From assembly GCA_016720775.1 (NCBI GenBank), contig JADKJX010000001.1, positions 1,472,501 to 1,536,500 on the forward strand: a stretch of 64,000 bases of DNA, given 5' to 3'. The position numbers and the translations under genes are program-made. The notes under the pieces are model-generated. The model made no database searches and had not been told where the DNA came from. It was given only the letters and a program-made list of their open reading frames with translations. This stretch comes from Chitinophagaceae bacterium (GTDB lineage: Bacteria; Bacteroidota; Bacteroidia; Chitinophagales; Chitinophagaceae). Of this stretch, positions 1 to 8,438 are shown one piece after another (position 1 is the stretch's first letter; every line of letters begins with the position of its first letter).

Positions 1-2
1 CG

Positions 3-758
3 GGCGGACAACTGATCTTTCCCGAACTCATGAAATTAGATACGGTAAATGCATCCGGCTTTGAACTGAAACAGGATGCGGCGAATTATTACCTGAAAAT
101 CTTATTGCCCGATATCGATAAGTATGATGTAAGAAAAAGGTACAAGCTGCTTACCATTGATAAAAAACTTATGCTGCCCACCGCTATAAGCATGCGGCAG
201 GTAACGCTTGATAAAGTACAGAACCTCATCTACCGGATAAAAGAGATACGGGTTAATGATGCGGCGGACCTGTATGATTTTTCATCACAGCGCTACCCGG
301 AAGATTATAAACCGGAAGAAAATCCTGTAAATAAAAAACTGCTTGCGCTGAATGGTAAACAATTTCCTTCTTTTCAGATCATTTCTTTTGATGGTAAGCC
401 CGTGAATTCAGAGGGTCTTAAAGGGAAACTGGTACTCCTTGATTTTTGGGAAGTATGGTGTGGAGCCTGTGTGGTATCCTTGCCTAAGGTACAGGCTCTG
501 TATGAAAAATATAAAAGTAAGGGCTTTGAAGTATATGGCATAACGCATGAAAAGAGAAACCTGGAAACAGCAAAGGAACTGCTGCGTAAAACGAAATTAA
601 GCTTCCCGATTATGCTGGGCAATGCAAAAATGAAAAATGATTATTCCGTAGGTGCAGTGCCGCTTTATGTACTCATCGACCGGTCGGGCAAGATATTAAT
701 GACCAGTGAGGGCTACCCGGATAATATGGAGGAGTATATCAGGAAATACCTGGAGTAA
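3..758 (+). CDS. TlpA-like thioredoxin-fold protein, 5' end cut by window edge
   Basis: The C-terminal ~130 residues form a thioredoxin/TlpA fold: a WCGAC (CxxC) redox motif follows a hydrophobic strand (LVLLDFW), and a cis-proline context (GAVPLYVLID) lies near the end. Such proteins reduce or isomerise disulfides in the periplasm. The reading frame is open from base 3 with no stop, so the gene probably starts outside the window. The ATG at 30 has no obvious signal peptide and is likely internal. The N-terminal ~110 residues are of the helical/beta type that often precedes the redoxin domain in Bacteroidota TlpA proteins; I cannot name that domain from sequence alone. The thioredoxin assignment is firm, but substrate and true start are unknown. 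Confidence 0.85.
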   Translation, partial: GGQLIFPELMKLDTVNASGFELKQDAANYYLKILLPDIDKYDVRKRYKLLTIDKKLMLPTAISMRQVTLDKVQNLIYRIKEIRVNDAADLYDFSSQRYPEDYKPEENPVNKKLLALNGKQFPSFQIISFDGKPVNSEGLKGKLVLLDFWEVWCGACVVSLPKVQALYEKYKSKGFEVYGITHEKRNLETAKELLRKTKLSFPIMLGNAKMKNDYSVGAVPLYVLIDRSGKILMTSEGYPDNMEEYIRKYLE

Positions 759-872
759 AATATTCTCTGTAGAGGAAAAAATCATTGATACCATTGTCAC
801 TCACAAGGATATTTCTAAAAACGAAAATCCGGGTATATAAAAATCACTGACATTTGCAGAAATTTTTAATAT

Positions 873-1217
873 ATGCAGATAGAGATACTGAAATCGAAAG
901 TACACCGCGTAGTTATTACCGAAGCCAACCTGAATTATGTGGGTAGTCTTACCCTGGATGAAGACCTGATGGATGCGGCCAATATGATCGGGCATGAAAA
1001 GATACAGGTGGTGAATGTGAACAACGGCGAACGGATAGAAACCTATCTCATAAAAGGCAAACGGGGAAGCGGCATCGTATGCCTGAATGGTCCGGCAGCC
1101 CGCAAGGGTGCAGAGGGAGATGTAGTGATCATTATTTCTTATGCCACAATGGATTTTGAAGAGGCGAAGACTTTTAAGCCGGTGGTTATTTTCCCGAAGG
1201 AAGGAAACAGGCTTTAG
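873..1217 (+). CDS. panD: Aspartate 1-decarboxylase
   Basis: Cytoplasmic pyruvoyl enzyme that decarboxylates L-aspartate to beta-alanine for pantothenate and coenzyme A synthesis. The 114-residue length is typical. Residues 24-25 are Gly-Ser in the context YVGSLTLD, the self-cleavage site that generates the N-terminal pyruvoyl group on Ser25. Lys9 and Tyr22 match conserved positions, and the NGPAAR motif (~residues 72-77) is the usual C-terminal landmark. The ATG at 873 gives the canonical start MQIEILKSKVHR. No other pantothenate gene is adjacent. Identification is secure. Confidence 0.96.
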   Translation: MQIEILKSKVHRVVITEANLNYVGSLTLDEDLMDAANMIGHEKIQVVNVNNGERIETYLIKGKRGSGIVCLNGPAARKGAEGDVVIIISYATMDFEEAKTFKPVVIFPKEGNRL

Positions 1218-1237
1218 GTTTTTTGAATGAAAAATTA

Positions 1238-1756
1238 TTATTTATTATATTTTTCAGGCGGGGTCTCTTTAAAACTAATTTTATTTCCCTCAATATCCAC
1301 AAAACTCTTCGGCATTTTGGCTGATCTTCTTTTGAAATTACCATCTGCAATTACAGCATATCCAAATTCACATTCATCTCTGCTGTTTATTGTTTCTATT
1401 TTCAAATTATTGGGAAGAAATTTTAAAAACCAGTGGCAACCATTCTTCTGGTAATCATGCTTCATATAAAAACTTCCCGTATCGTTTCTAACCTCCAGTC
1501 TTCCGTAAAGAGCACCCATGTTATATGAAGGAGCGCCCCGGTTTAAATCAATATAAAATAAAATGGTTGTATCTGTTTCCGGGTAGATCGTTATGGCTCC
1601 AACCCTTCCTTTTTCAATGTCGGCACCATAACTGAAAATGCCGGCATATTTAGCTGTAAGAAGTTTGTGCTTTGAGGCGGAAGCCTTTTGTCCATAGCCG
1701 GGATAGCCAGAATAAAAAGTCCAATTAGTAAGATCTGTTTCATTAACAATAATTAG
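1238..1756 (-). pseudogene. Hypothetical secreted protein, apparently frameshifted near its N-terminus
   Basis: On the minus strand a frame is open from 1756 down to the stop at 1238 (about 172 codons), but it has no ATG before 1519. In a different frame an ATG at 1743 encodes MKQILLIGLFILAIPA, a good signal peptide, and that frame closes after ~50 codons. Joining the two by one frameshift around 1690-1715 would give a secreted protein of ~165 residues with a YSGYPGYGQ segment and a beta-rich body. I recognise no family. It could instead be an intact 93-residue ORF from 1519, a decayed gene, or a consensus error. It lies convergent to panD with a ~20-bp gap. Confidence 0.4.
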
Positions 1757-1867
1757 TCATTTAGGTCTTAAATATAAATATACACCCGCTCTGCACTTTT
1801 TTCAAGCAACTGATTCCCTCTTTTCATAATCTCCCTACTTCTCAATACCTTCACAAAAAATAGTTTT

Positions 1868-2749
1868 ATGAGTTTGCGTACAAAATTACAAGGCACGGGT
1901 GTGGCCATTGTTACGCCTTTTAAACCAACCATGGAAGTGGATTATGAGGCCCTGGGTAAGCTGATCGATTTTATCATTGGTAATGCTGTTGAGTATATCG
2001 TTTCGCTTGGTACCACCGGTGAAACACCAACGCTGGATACGGAAGAAAAATTCGACATCATTAATTATACGTACGAGCGGGTGAACAACCGGGTGCCGGT
2101 AGTGGTAGGTGTGGGCGGCAACAACACAAGGGAAGTGATGGAGAACCTGCAGAGCTACCCGCTGGAAAAAGCCATTGCGGTACTGAGTGCCAGTCCATAT
2201 TATAACAAGCCATCGCAGGAAGGAATTTTTCAGCATTATAAAAACCTGGCAGATGCCAGTCCGAAGCCGGTGATATTATATAATGTACCAGGCAGAACAG
2301 GAAGCAATATTTCAGCAGAGACAACCTTGCGGCTTGCCAAAGAAGTAACCAACATTGCCGGTATAAAGGAAGCCAGTGGTAACATGGTGCAGTGCATGCA
2401 CATACTGCGTGACCGGCCCGAAGATTTTTTAGTAGTGAGTGGCGATGATCATATAACGCTTCCGTTGATCGCCTGCGGCATGGAAGGCGTGATAAGCGTG
2501 GCTGCCAATTGTTTCCCCAAAGATTTTTCCGATATGGTGCGTTATTGTTTAAAAGGAGATTTTGGTTCGGCAAGGCCATTGCATTATAAATGCCTGGAAG
2601 GAAATGACCTGTTGTTTGCAGAGAATAACCCGGCTGGTGCAAAGGCATTCCTGGCAGAGATGGGCATCATAAAAAATGTGCTGAGGCTGCCGCTGGTTCC
2701 ATTGAGCAGCGGTGTTCACCAGAAGGTGAAGGCTTATCTGAATAAATAG
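1868..2749 (+). CDS. dapA: 4-hydroxy-tetrahydrodipicolinate synthase
   Basis: Condenses pyruvate with aspartate semialdehyde, the committed step of the diaminopimelate/lysine pathway that feeds peptidoglycan. The product is 293 residues, the standard size for this TIM-barrel family. Visible signatures: the GTTGETPTL motif (~residues 45-53), the YNVPGRTG segment holding the catalytic Tyr and the substrate-binding Arg, and the Schiff-base Lys in GIKEASGN. The context is consistent with a free-standing biosynthetic gene. An esterase gene begins 6 bp after its stop, so the two may be co-transcribed without being functionally linked. Confidence 0.96.
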   Translation: MSLRTKLQGTGVAIVTPFKPTMEVDYEALGKLIDFIIGNAVEYIVSLGTTGETPTLDTEEKFDIINYTYERVNNRVPVVVGVGGNNTREVMENLQSYPLEKAIAVLSASPYYNKPSQEGIFQHYKNLADASPKPVILYNVPGRTGSNISAETTLRLAKEVTNIAGIKEASGNMVQCMHILRDRPEDFLVVSGDDHITLPLIACGMEGVISVAANCFPKDFSDMVRYCLKGDFGSARPLHYKCLEGNDLLFAENNPAGAKAFLAEMGIIKNVLRLPLVPLSSGVHQKVKAYLNK

Positions 2750-2755
2750 ATCGAA

Positions 2756-3916
2756 ATGAAATATTTTTTGTGCCTGCTCGTATTGTTTTTTGCGTTGGCA
2801 AAAACGGAGGCACAATACCGTGTTGTTTTCAAAGTCAATATATATCCATCTGCTCACAGCGGCGACAGTATTTTTGTTGCAGGAAATTTCAACAACTGGA
2901 ACCCAGGGAATAAAGCATATGTGTTTTCATACGGAAACAATGATGGTTTTCAATTCACCACACAACTAGCCGCCGGCAATTATGAATACAAATGTACCCG
3001 GGGCAGCTGGCGAAACGTGGAAACGCAAAGTGAAGGGAAAGATATAGCGAACCGTTCTTTTACCTTGCTGTCTGATACTGTCATTGAAATAAGTATTGAA
3101 GCATGGAAGGATGATTTTGCTTCTGCAGAAAAAAAGCACACGGCAAGCAGCAATGTACGGATAATGGATACGGCTTTTCTTATGCCGCAACTGAACCGCT
3201 CCCGGAAGATATGGGTCTACCTGCCGGAAGATTACACTAAAAGCAAAAAGCACTACCCGGTTCTGTATATGCAGGACGGGCAAAATCTTTTTGATGAATA
3301 TACTTCTCCCTTTGGTGAGTGGGGCGTGGATGAATGCCTCGATTCGCTGATCGCAAAAGGAAAGCCGGCATGCATTGTGGTGGGAATCGAAAATGGTACT
3401 CACCGGTTCAACGAATACAACCCATTCTATTTTGAACGCTTTGGGAACGGAGAAGGCGATGCATACCTGGCTTTTTTGACCGAAACACTCAAGCCATACA
3501 TCGATAAAAATTACCGTACAATTCCTTCAAAAGAGAACACCATCATTGCCGGTAGTTCCATGGGCGGACTTATTTCTTATTATGCCATGCTGAAGCGGCC
3601 CGATGTTTTTGGAAAGGGAGGAATTTTCTCCCCGGCATTCTGGACGGCAGCTACCATCAAGCCCCTTACAGATTCACTGGCTGGAAAAATGAACGGCAAA
3701 TTCTTCTTTTACATGGGAGGGAAGGAAGGAGGTTCATACATACAGGATATGCTGGATATACAGGAATCGCTTGGAGAAAGGTCATCGGCCATGATCTATT
3801 CATTAATCGATCCCGATAGGGGGCATAATGAACAGGCATGGCGCAAATGGTTTGCAGAGTTCTATGGCTTTATCATGGCCGATGGTTTTAATAATGTAGT
3901 GCGAACGAACGAATGA
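2756..3916 (+). CDS. Secreted esterase with N-terminal CBM48/AMPK-type glycogen-binding domain
   Basis: Residues 1-19 form a signal peptide ending at TEAQ. Residues ~22-110 resemble a CBM48/AMPK-beta domain (FVAGNFNNWNPG is its hallmark), followed by an alpha/beta-hydrolase of the Esterase_phd (IroE/Fes) type. That domain begins with a LNRSRKIWVYLPEDY strand and has the YMQDGQNLFD oxyanion region, the nucleophile elbow GSSMGG (Ser in GxSxG) and a late His in DRGHNEQAW. The enzyme probably acts in the periplasm or outside the cell on an ester linked to a carbohydrate or other polymer; the substrate cannot be inferred. It starts 6 bp after dapA. It resembles the lipoprotein esterase at 29623-30486 in its catalytic half, which lacks the CBM. 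Confidence 0.85.
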   Translation: MKYFLCLLVLFFALAKTEAQYRVVFKVNIYPSAHSGDSIFVAGNFNNWNPGNKAYVFSYGNNDGFQFTTQLAAGNYEYKCTRGSWRNVETQSEGKDIANRSFTLLSDTVIEISIEAWKDDFASAEKKHTASSNVRIMDTAFLMPQLNRSRKIWVYLPEDYTKSKKHYPVLYMQDGQNLFDEYTSPFGEWGVDECLDSLIAKGKPACIVVGIENGTHRFNEYNPFYFERFGNGEGDAYLAFLTETLKPYIDKNYRTIPSKENTIIAGSSMGGLISYYAMLKRPDVFGKGGIFSPAFWTAATIKPLTDSLAGKMNGKFFFYMGGKEGGSYIQDMLDIQESLGERSSAMIYSLIDPDRGHNEQAWRKWFAEFYGFIMADGFNNVVRTNE

Positions 3917-3924
3917 CTCAACGG

Positions 3925-4848
3925 CTAATGACTTAATGCCAAATGACTAAATGATATAACAGCTTCCCTGTATCGCCAGTTCCGTATTTTCAAAAATCTC
4001 AGACGCTTCTGTAAGAATTCATCGAGGCTTTCATACTTTGAACTGAAATGCCCGATGAGTAATTTTTTTGCTCCTGCTTTCTTAGCAATGTTTGCTGCCT
4101 GTTCGGTAGTGCTGTGAAAACGGGCGGCGGCTCTTTCATGCAGGTTTTTGAGGTAAGTTGTTTCGTGGTAGAGAAGGTCAACGTCTTTTACTTTTTCTGC
4201 CAGGCTTTCATCATAAATGGTATCGGCACAGTAGGCATACGATTTTACTTTTTGTCCCGGTACGGTCACTTCATCGTTGGGAACAATGGTTCCTTTTTTA
4301 TTTGCATAATCAAATCCTTGCTGAAGTTTTTCATAGAAGGAAGCAGGGATCTCATAAATTTTTGCCCGTTCGGCATTTACTTTCCGCAGATTTCTTTTTT
4401 CCTTGAATAAGAATCCCCAGCAATCGATGCGATGCTTTACTTTAAAACATTCCACGGTTATTTTATTTCCTTCTACAATTATGCCTTCTTCTTTCAGTGG
4501 ATGAAAATGCAATGGATAAGAAAGATTGGTGGCTGCAAACTTTAACTGTAAGTCAACCAGCTGTTCCAGTTCAGGTGGCGCATGAAGATGAAGATCCTGG
4601 GTACGGTTCAGCAGGCTCATGCTGGTGAGCAAACCGATCAATCCAAAATAATGATCGCCGTGCAGGTGGGAGATGAATATGTGATTGATCTTGCTGCGCT
4701 TTACCTTATATTTCGAAAATTGCATCTGGGTTCCTTCGCCGCAGTCGATCAAAAAACTTTCATCCATGGTTTGCAAAACCTGGGCAGTCGGGTTCCGGTC
4801 AAAGGCCGGGATGGCAGAATTGTTTCCTAAAATGGTTAATGCAAACAA
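3925..4848 (-). CDS. rnz: Ribonuclease Z
   Basis: tRNA 3'-processing endonuclease (tRNase Z) of the metallo-beta-lactamase fold. The product is 307 residues, the usual short form. The zinc-binding HLHGDH motif (~residues 61-66) is intact; other conserved elements are DCGEGTQMQ, the LLYHETTY segment and a C-terminal HFSSKY region (LLIGHFSSKY). It begins with MFALTILGNNSAIPAF, and the ATG at 4848 is the natural start. It lies downstream of a STAS-domain gene in the same orientation, with a 96-bp gap that contains a hairpin. It is convergent with the esterase, with only 8 bp between the stops. Many tRNAs here probably lack an encoded CCA (see the fMet tRNA), which fits a need for RNase Z. Confidence 0.95.
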   Translation of the reverse strand: MFALTILGNNSAIPAFDRNPTAQVLQTMDESFLIDCGEGTQMQFSKYKVKRSKINHIFISHLHGDHYFGLIGLLTSMSLLNRTQDLHLHAPPELEQLVDLQLKFAATNLSYPLHFHPLKEEGIIVEGNKITVECFKVKHRIDCWGFLFKEKRNLRKVNAERAKIYEIPASFYEKLQQGFDYANKKGTIVPNDEVTVPGQKVKSYAYCADTIYDESLAEKVKDVDLLYHETTYLKNLHERAAARFHSTTEQAANIAKKAGAKKLLIGHFSSKYESLDEFLQKRLRFLKIRNWRYREAVISFSHLALSH

Positions 4849-4874
4849 AATAGTTGGTTCGTAATTTAAAGTTT

Positions 4875-4936
4875 AAAGTTTGAGGTCAGGACTGTTTGGT
4901 AAGTAAAAATGCGGCACAACTACAAACCTCAAACTT
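4875..4936. repeat. Inverted repeat between STAS gene and rnz
   Basis: Eleven bases at 4876-4886 (AAGTTTGAGGT) are exactly complementary to 4926-4936, with a ~39-nt loop. It lies in the 96-bp gap of the two-gene minus-strand unit. No T-run follows on the minus strand, so it looks more like an mRNA-stabilising or attenuating hairpin than a full terminator. Confidence 0.5.
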
Positions 4937-4944
4937 CAAACTGG

Positions 4945-5319
4945 TTAATTGTCTCCTAATAATTCCCTTTCAATTTCTTCCATCTGCACCATATCCCATG
5001 CCTCACTTTCGGATGGGGTAATATTCATAATGTCGAAAAATTCTTTTTGGGCAAATACTTTTTCTGCTTCCGGTTGAAGGCAGCAGATCACAAAGGAACT
5101 ATTGGCTTCATAAAACTGCTGCTGGATGCTGGCAATCTCTTCTGCGGCTTCCTCACTGATTGCTTTAACGTTCTCCATATTCAAAACAATATGCGGTATG
5201 CCTTTTTGCAGGTAGGAAAGCAACAAATTGCGGAGTTCTTCTGTCATATTAACAGGCAATTGGGCATCCTGCGGCGTAATTACGGTAAATCTTTCTTTGG
5301 TACCTGTTTTGACATTCAT
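4945..5319 (-). CDS. STAS-domain protein (anti-sigma factor antagonist-like)
   Basis: A 124-residue cytoplasmic protein with a SpoIIAA/STAS-like layout: an N-terminal strand, the hydrophobic strand HIVLNMENVKAI (~residues 43-54), and helices flanking FVICCL. In classical antagonists the loop after that strand carries the phosphorylatable Ser in D-S-S-G; here it reads ISEEAAEE, so the second Ser is replaced by Glu. The protein may therefore be a non-switchable STAS module or a phosphomimetic variant. It sits upstream of rnz on the same strand. No anti-sigma kinase is visible nearby. The family assignment is moderate, and a specific partner cannot be named. Confidence 0.65.
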   Translation of the reverse strand: MNVKTGTKERFTVITPQDAQLPVNMTEELRNLLLSYLQKGIPHIVLNMENVKAISEEAAEEIASIQQQFYEANSSFVICCLQPEAEKVFAQKEFFDIMNITPSESEAWDMVQMEEIERELLGDN

Positions 5320-5469
5320 AGTTAGAAGTAGAGTTTACAACAGTTGTTCTTTGTAAAGTAAAGCAAATTTTGGTTTTGTTCGGTCTTGTACCCCGGGAAA
5401 TAAATAGGAGGTCTCCCGCAGATATGACATCGCTGATAACAGCTTTTTAACTTTTTAACATATTAACAT

Positions 5470-5497
5470 TTGCCGTTTCCCGTAAACTATATCTTTG
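5470..5497 (+). promoter_or_regulatory. Bacteroidota-type promoter for clpC
   Basis: TTG at 5470-5472 (-33 element) and TATCTTTG at 5490-5497 (a perfect TAnnTTTG -7 element) are spaced by 17 bp. Transcription would start near 5501-5504, about 35 nt before the clpC ATG. Confidence 0.6.
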
Positions 5498-5537
5498 AAA
5501 TAATCGTTATTATTGTACAAGCTAAATTCAATATAAA

Positions 5538-8081
5538 ATGGATAATAATTTTTCAGCCCAGGTAAAAGAAATAATTTCTTACAGCCGGGAAGAAGCGCTC
5601 AGGTTAGGAAATGATTTCATTGGAACAGAACATTTGGTTTTAGGATTGATAAGGGACGGAGAGAACACCGCTGTGAAGATCTTAAAATCACTCAATATCG
5701 ACCTTTTTGAACTCCGCAAGGAAATAGAGATAGCTGTTAAGGACAAAACCGGCAAGAACATAGCAAACATCAACTCTCTCCCATTAACCAAGCAGGCCGA
5801 AAAAGTGATCCGCATTACGGTGCTGGAGGCCAAGGCACAAAAAAGTGCCCAGGTGGAGAGCGAACACCTGATGCTTTCGATATTAAAGAACAAGGAAAAT
5901 ATAGCCACCCAGATATTAAATCAATTTGATGTGGACTACGATGTATTTAAAAATGAGCTTGGGTTCGTAACCAGTAACCCGCCTTCGGCCGAATTCAGTG
6001 ACGAAGGAGAAGAGGATTTTGAAGATGAAAAAAAATACAGTCAGCAAAAATCGCAACGGGCCGGCAGCGCTAATCAACCAAAGACAAAAACTCCTGTGCT
6101 TGATAATTTTGGCCGGGATATTACCCGTCTTGCCGAAAATGGATCATTGGATCCCATTGTTGGCCGGGAGAATGAAATTGAGCGGGTGTCGCAGATATTA
6201 TCACGCCGCAAAAAAAATAACCCGATACTCATTGGCGAACCCGGAGTTGGTAAAACGGCGATAGTAGAAGGATTGGCTTTAAGGATCGTTCAACGCAAAG
6301 TTTCCCGTGTTTTGTTTGATAAAAGGGTTGTTAGTCTTGACCTGGCGGCCTTGGTGGCCGGTACCAAGTACCGTGGCCAGTTTGAAGAAAGAATGAAAGC
6401 CATCATGAACGAACTGGAAAAGAACCGGGATGTAATATTATTTATAGATGAGATCCATACCATTGTTGGGGCAGGTGGTGCCAGTGGTTCATTGGATGCC
6501 TCTAATATATTCAAGCCTGCATTAGCAAGAGGAGAACTGCAATGCATCGGTGCTTCAACGTTGGATGAATACCGGATGCACATTGAAAAAGATGGGGCCT
6601 TGGACAGGCGTTTTCAAAAAGTGATCGTTGATCAGCCTTCGGTGGAAGAGACCATTGAAATACTGAATAACATAAAAAGCAAATACGAAGACTACCACAA
6701 TGTGGCATACAGCAAAGATGCTATTGATGCCTGCGTGAAACTGAGCGACCGGTATATGACCGACCGCTTGTTGCCCGACAAAGCCATAGACGTATTGGAT
6801 GAAGTAGGGGCCAGGAAGCATATCAAGAATATCAATGTGCCTCAGGAGATCATTGACCTGGAGAAAAAGATTGAAGACATTAAACTCGAAAAGAACAAAG
6901 TAGTGAAGAGCCAGCGTTTTGAAGAAGCGGCTTCTTTAAGAGATACAGAAAAACGTTTGCAGGAAGAACTGGAAGCGGCGAAGAATGCATGGGAGGAAGA
7001 AAGCAAACATAAGCGTTACCCGATCGAAGAAGAGGATATTGCTGAAGTGGTTTCAATGATGACAGGAATACCGGTGAAAAGAATGGTGCAGGCTGAAACA
7101 GAAAAACTCCGCCGCATGGCTAATGACCTGCAGGGAGCTGTGATCGGGCAGGATGAAGCCATCTCGAAAGTGGTGAAAGCCATACAGCGTAACAGGGTAG
7201 GGTTAAAAGATCCCAAAAAGCCGATCGGTACATTCATTTTCCTTGGCCCGACCGGTGTAGGAAAAACAGAACTGGCCAGGGCGCTCGCAAGACATATGTT
7301 TGACAGTGATGATGCCCTGATACGGATTGATATGAGTGAGTACATGGAAAAATTTACCGTAAGCAGGCTCATCGGTGCACCTCCGGGATATGTAGGTTAT
7401 GAAGAAGGTGGACAATTAACGGAAAGAGTTCGTCGCAAACCATATTCAGTTATACTGCTGGATGAAATTGAAAAAGCACACCCGGATATCTATAATATAT
7501 TATTACAGGTGCTTGATGATGGACAACTGACTGATGGGATGGGCCGCAAAGTTGATTTTAAGAATACGCTTATCATCATGACCTCTAATATTGGTGCCCG
7601 CCAGTTAAAGGATTTTGGCGATGGTGTTGGCTTTGCTACTGCCAACCGGATGGAAAATGCAGATGAGAATAACAAAGCGGTGATAGAAAAAGCACTCAAG
7701 CGCACGTTCAGTCCGGAGTTTTTGAACAGAATCGATGACGTGGTGGTATTTAACTCACTAACCAAAGAGAATATCTTCTCTATCATTGACATATTAATGC
7801 AGGGGGTGATGAAAAGGCTGTCAAATCTAGGATTTAGTATGGAATTGTCGGAAAAAGCCAAGGAATTCATAGCAGACAAAGGATATGATTCACAGTTTGG
7901 GGCCAGGCCTTTGCACCGGGCTATTCAAAAATACCTGGAAGACCCGCTGGCAGAAGAAATACTGAACATGAATATAAAGAACGGGGATATTATGATTGCC
8001 GAACTTGATGAGGCAGCAGAAAAGATCAAATTTACCCTGAAGCCGGAAGAGAAAAAGAAAGAGAAAAAATCAGAAGTATAG
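5538..8081 (+). CDS. clpC: ATP-dependent Clp protease ATP-binding subunit ClpC
   Basis: HSP100 unfoldase that feeds substrates to ClpP. The product is 847 residues, full length. A double Clp N-domain occupies ~1-145, followed by an acidic linker. AAA-1 carries Walker A GEPGVGKT (~232) and Walker B VILFIDEIHT (~298). A UVR-type middle segment at ~450-485 (KNKVVKSQRFEEAASLRD) separates ClpC from ClpA/ClpB. AAA-2 has Walker A GPTGVGKT (~569) and ILLDEIEKAHPD. The tripeptide VGF in DGVGFAT (~696) is the ClpP-docking loop, so it should be a protease partner rather than a disaggregase. The C-terminus is Lys/Glu-rich. It is monocistronic by context, with its own promoter and a strong terminator. Confidence 0.97.
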   Translation: MDNNFSAQVKEIISYSREEALRLGNDFIGTEHLVLGLIRDGENTAVKILKSLNIDLFELRKEIEIAVKDKTGKNIANINSLPLTKQAEKVIRITVLEAKAQKSAQVESEHLMLSILKNKENIATQILNQFDVDYDVFKNELGFVTSNPPSAEFSDEGEEDFEDEKKYSQQKSQRAGSANQPKTKTPVLDNFGRDITRLAENGSLDPIVGRENEIERVSQILSRRKKNNPILIGEPGVGKTAIVEGLALRIVQRKVSRVLFDKRVVSLDLAALVAGTKYRGQFEERMKAIMNELEKNRDVILFIDEIHTIVGAGGASGSLDASNIFKPALARGELQCIGASTLDEYRMHIEKDGALDRRFQKVIVDQPSVEETIEILNNIKSKYEDYHNVAYSKDAIDACVKLSDRYMTDRLLPDKAIDVLDEVGARKHIKNINVPQEIIDLEKKIEDIKLEKNKVVKSQRFEEAASLRDTEKRLQEELEAAKNAWEEESKHKRYPIEEEDIAEVVSMMTGIPVKRMVQAETEKLRRMANDLQGAVIGQDEAISKVVKAIQRNRVGLKDPKKPIGTFIFLGPTGVGKTELARALARHMFDSDDALIRIDMSEYMEKFTVSRLIGAPPGYVGYEEGGQLTERVRRKPYSVILLDEIEKAHPDIYNILLQVLDDGQLTDGMGRKVDFKNTLIIMTSNIGARQLKDFGDGVGFATANRMENADENNKAVIEKALKRTFSPEFLNRIDDVVVFNSLTKENIFSIIDILMQGVMKRLSNLGFSMELSEKAKEFIADKGYDSQFGARPLHRAIQKYLEDPLAEEILNMNIKNGDIMIAELDEAAEKIKFTLKPEEKKKEKKSEV

Positions 8082-8103
8082 ATATTATTAGTAACATGTT
8101 TGA

Positions 8104-8162
8104 AATGCCATCCATAAACGGGTGGCATTTTTAATTTTTTGGATAAAAATGCCACCCGTTTA
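8104..8162. terminator. Nested terminator hairpins after clpC
   Basis: The segment 8104-8131 can fold as AAATGCCATCC / GGGTGGCATTT followed by T-rich sequence, a rho-independent terminator for clpC. The same right arm also belongs to a perfect 19-bp inverted repeat, 8115-8133 paired with 8144-8162 (arm begins TAAACGGGTGGC), with a 10-nt loop. The two hairpins are mutually exclusive. Confidence 0.75.
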
Positions 8163-8228
8163 AATGTTTGATAACGTGTTTATTACGACTTTTGTCGAAA
8201 AATTTCTATAAAAAACTTTACTGATTGC

Positions 8229-8260
8229 TTGGAAATACGGAAATGATTTTGATATATTTG
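8229..8260 (+). promoter_or_regulatory. Promoter with long leader upstream of the 8439 surface gene
   Basis: TTG at 8229-8231 and TATATTTG at 8253-8260 are separated by 21 bp, a strong match to the Bacteroidota housekeeping promoter. The start would lie near 8266, leaving a ~170-nt 5' leader. I see no recognised riboswitch in the leader. Confidence 0.6.
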
Positions 8261-8438
8261 CATCCCCTAACAGAATAGTAATTTTACTGTCTTTCACGTG
8301 TTTTCTCCCTTACATGACTAAGTAGGTTTTCACTAGGTATGTTCAACTGAACAGTCAAACAATCACAACAATCAGTATTTTTTTTAACCATCCAGTATTC
8401 TTTTTTGAAAAGCCAGATGCTTATTAAAATCTGGAATT

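Noticed and set aside
2061..2648. 195-codon minus-strand ORF over dapA
   Set aside because: Antisense to a gene with all catalytic residues; composition is not protein-like.
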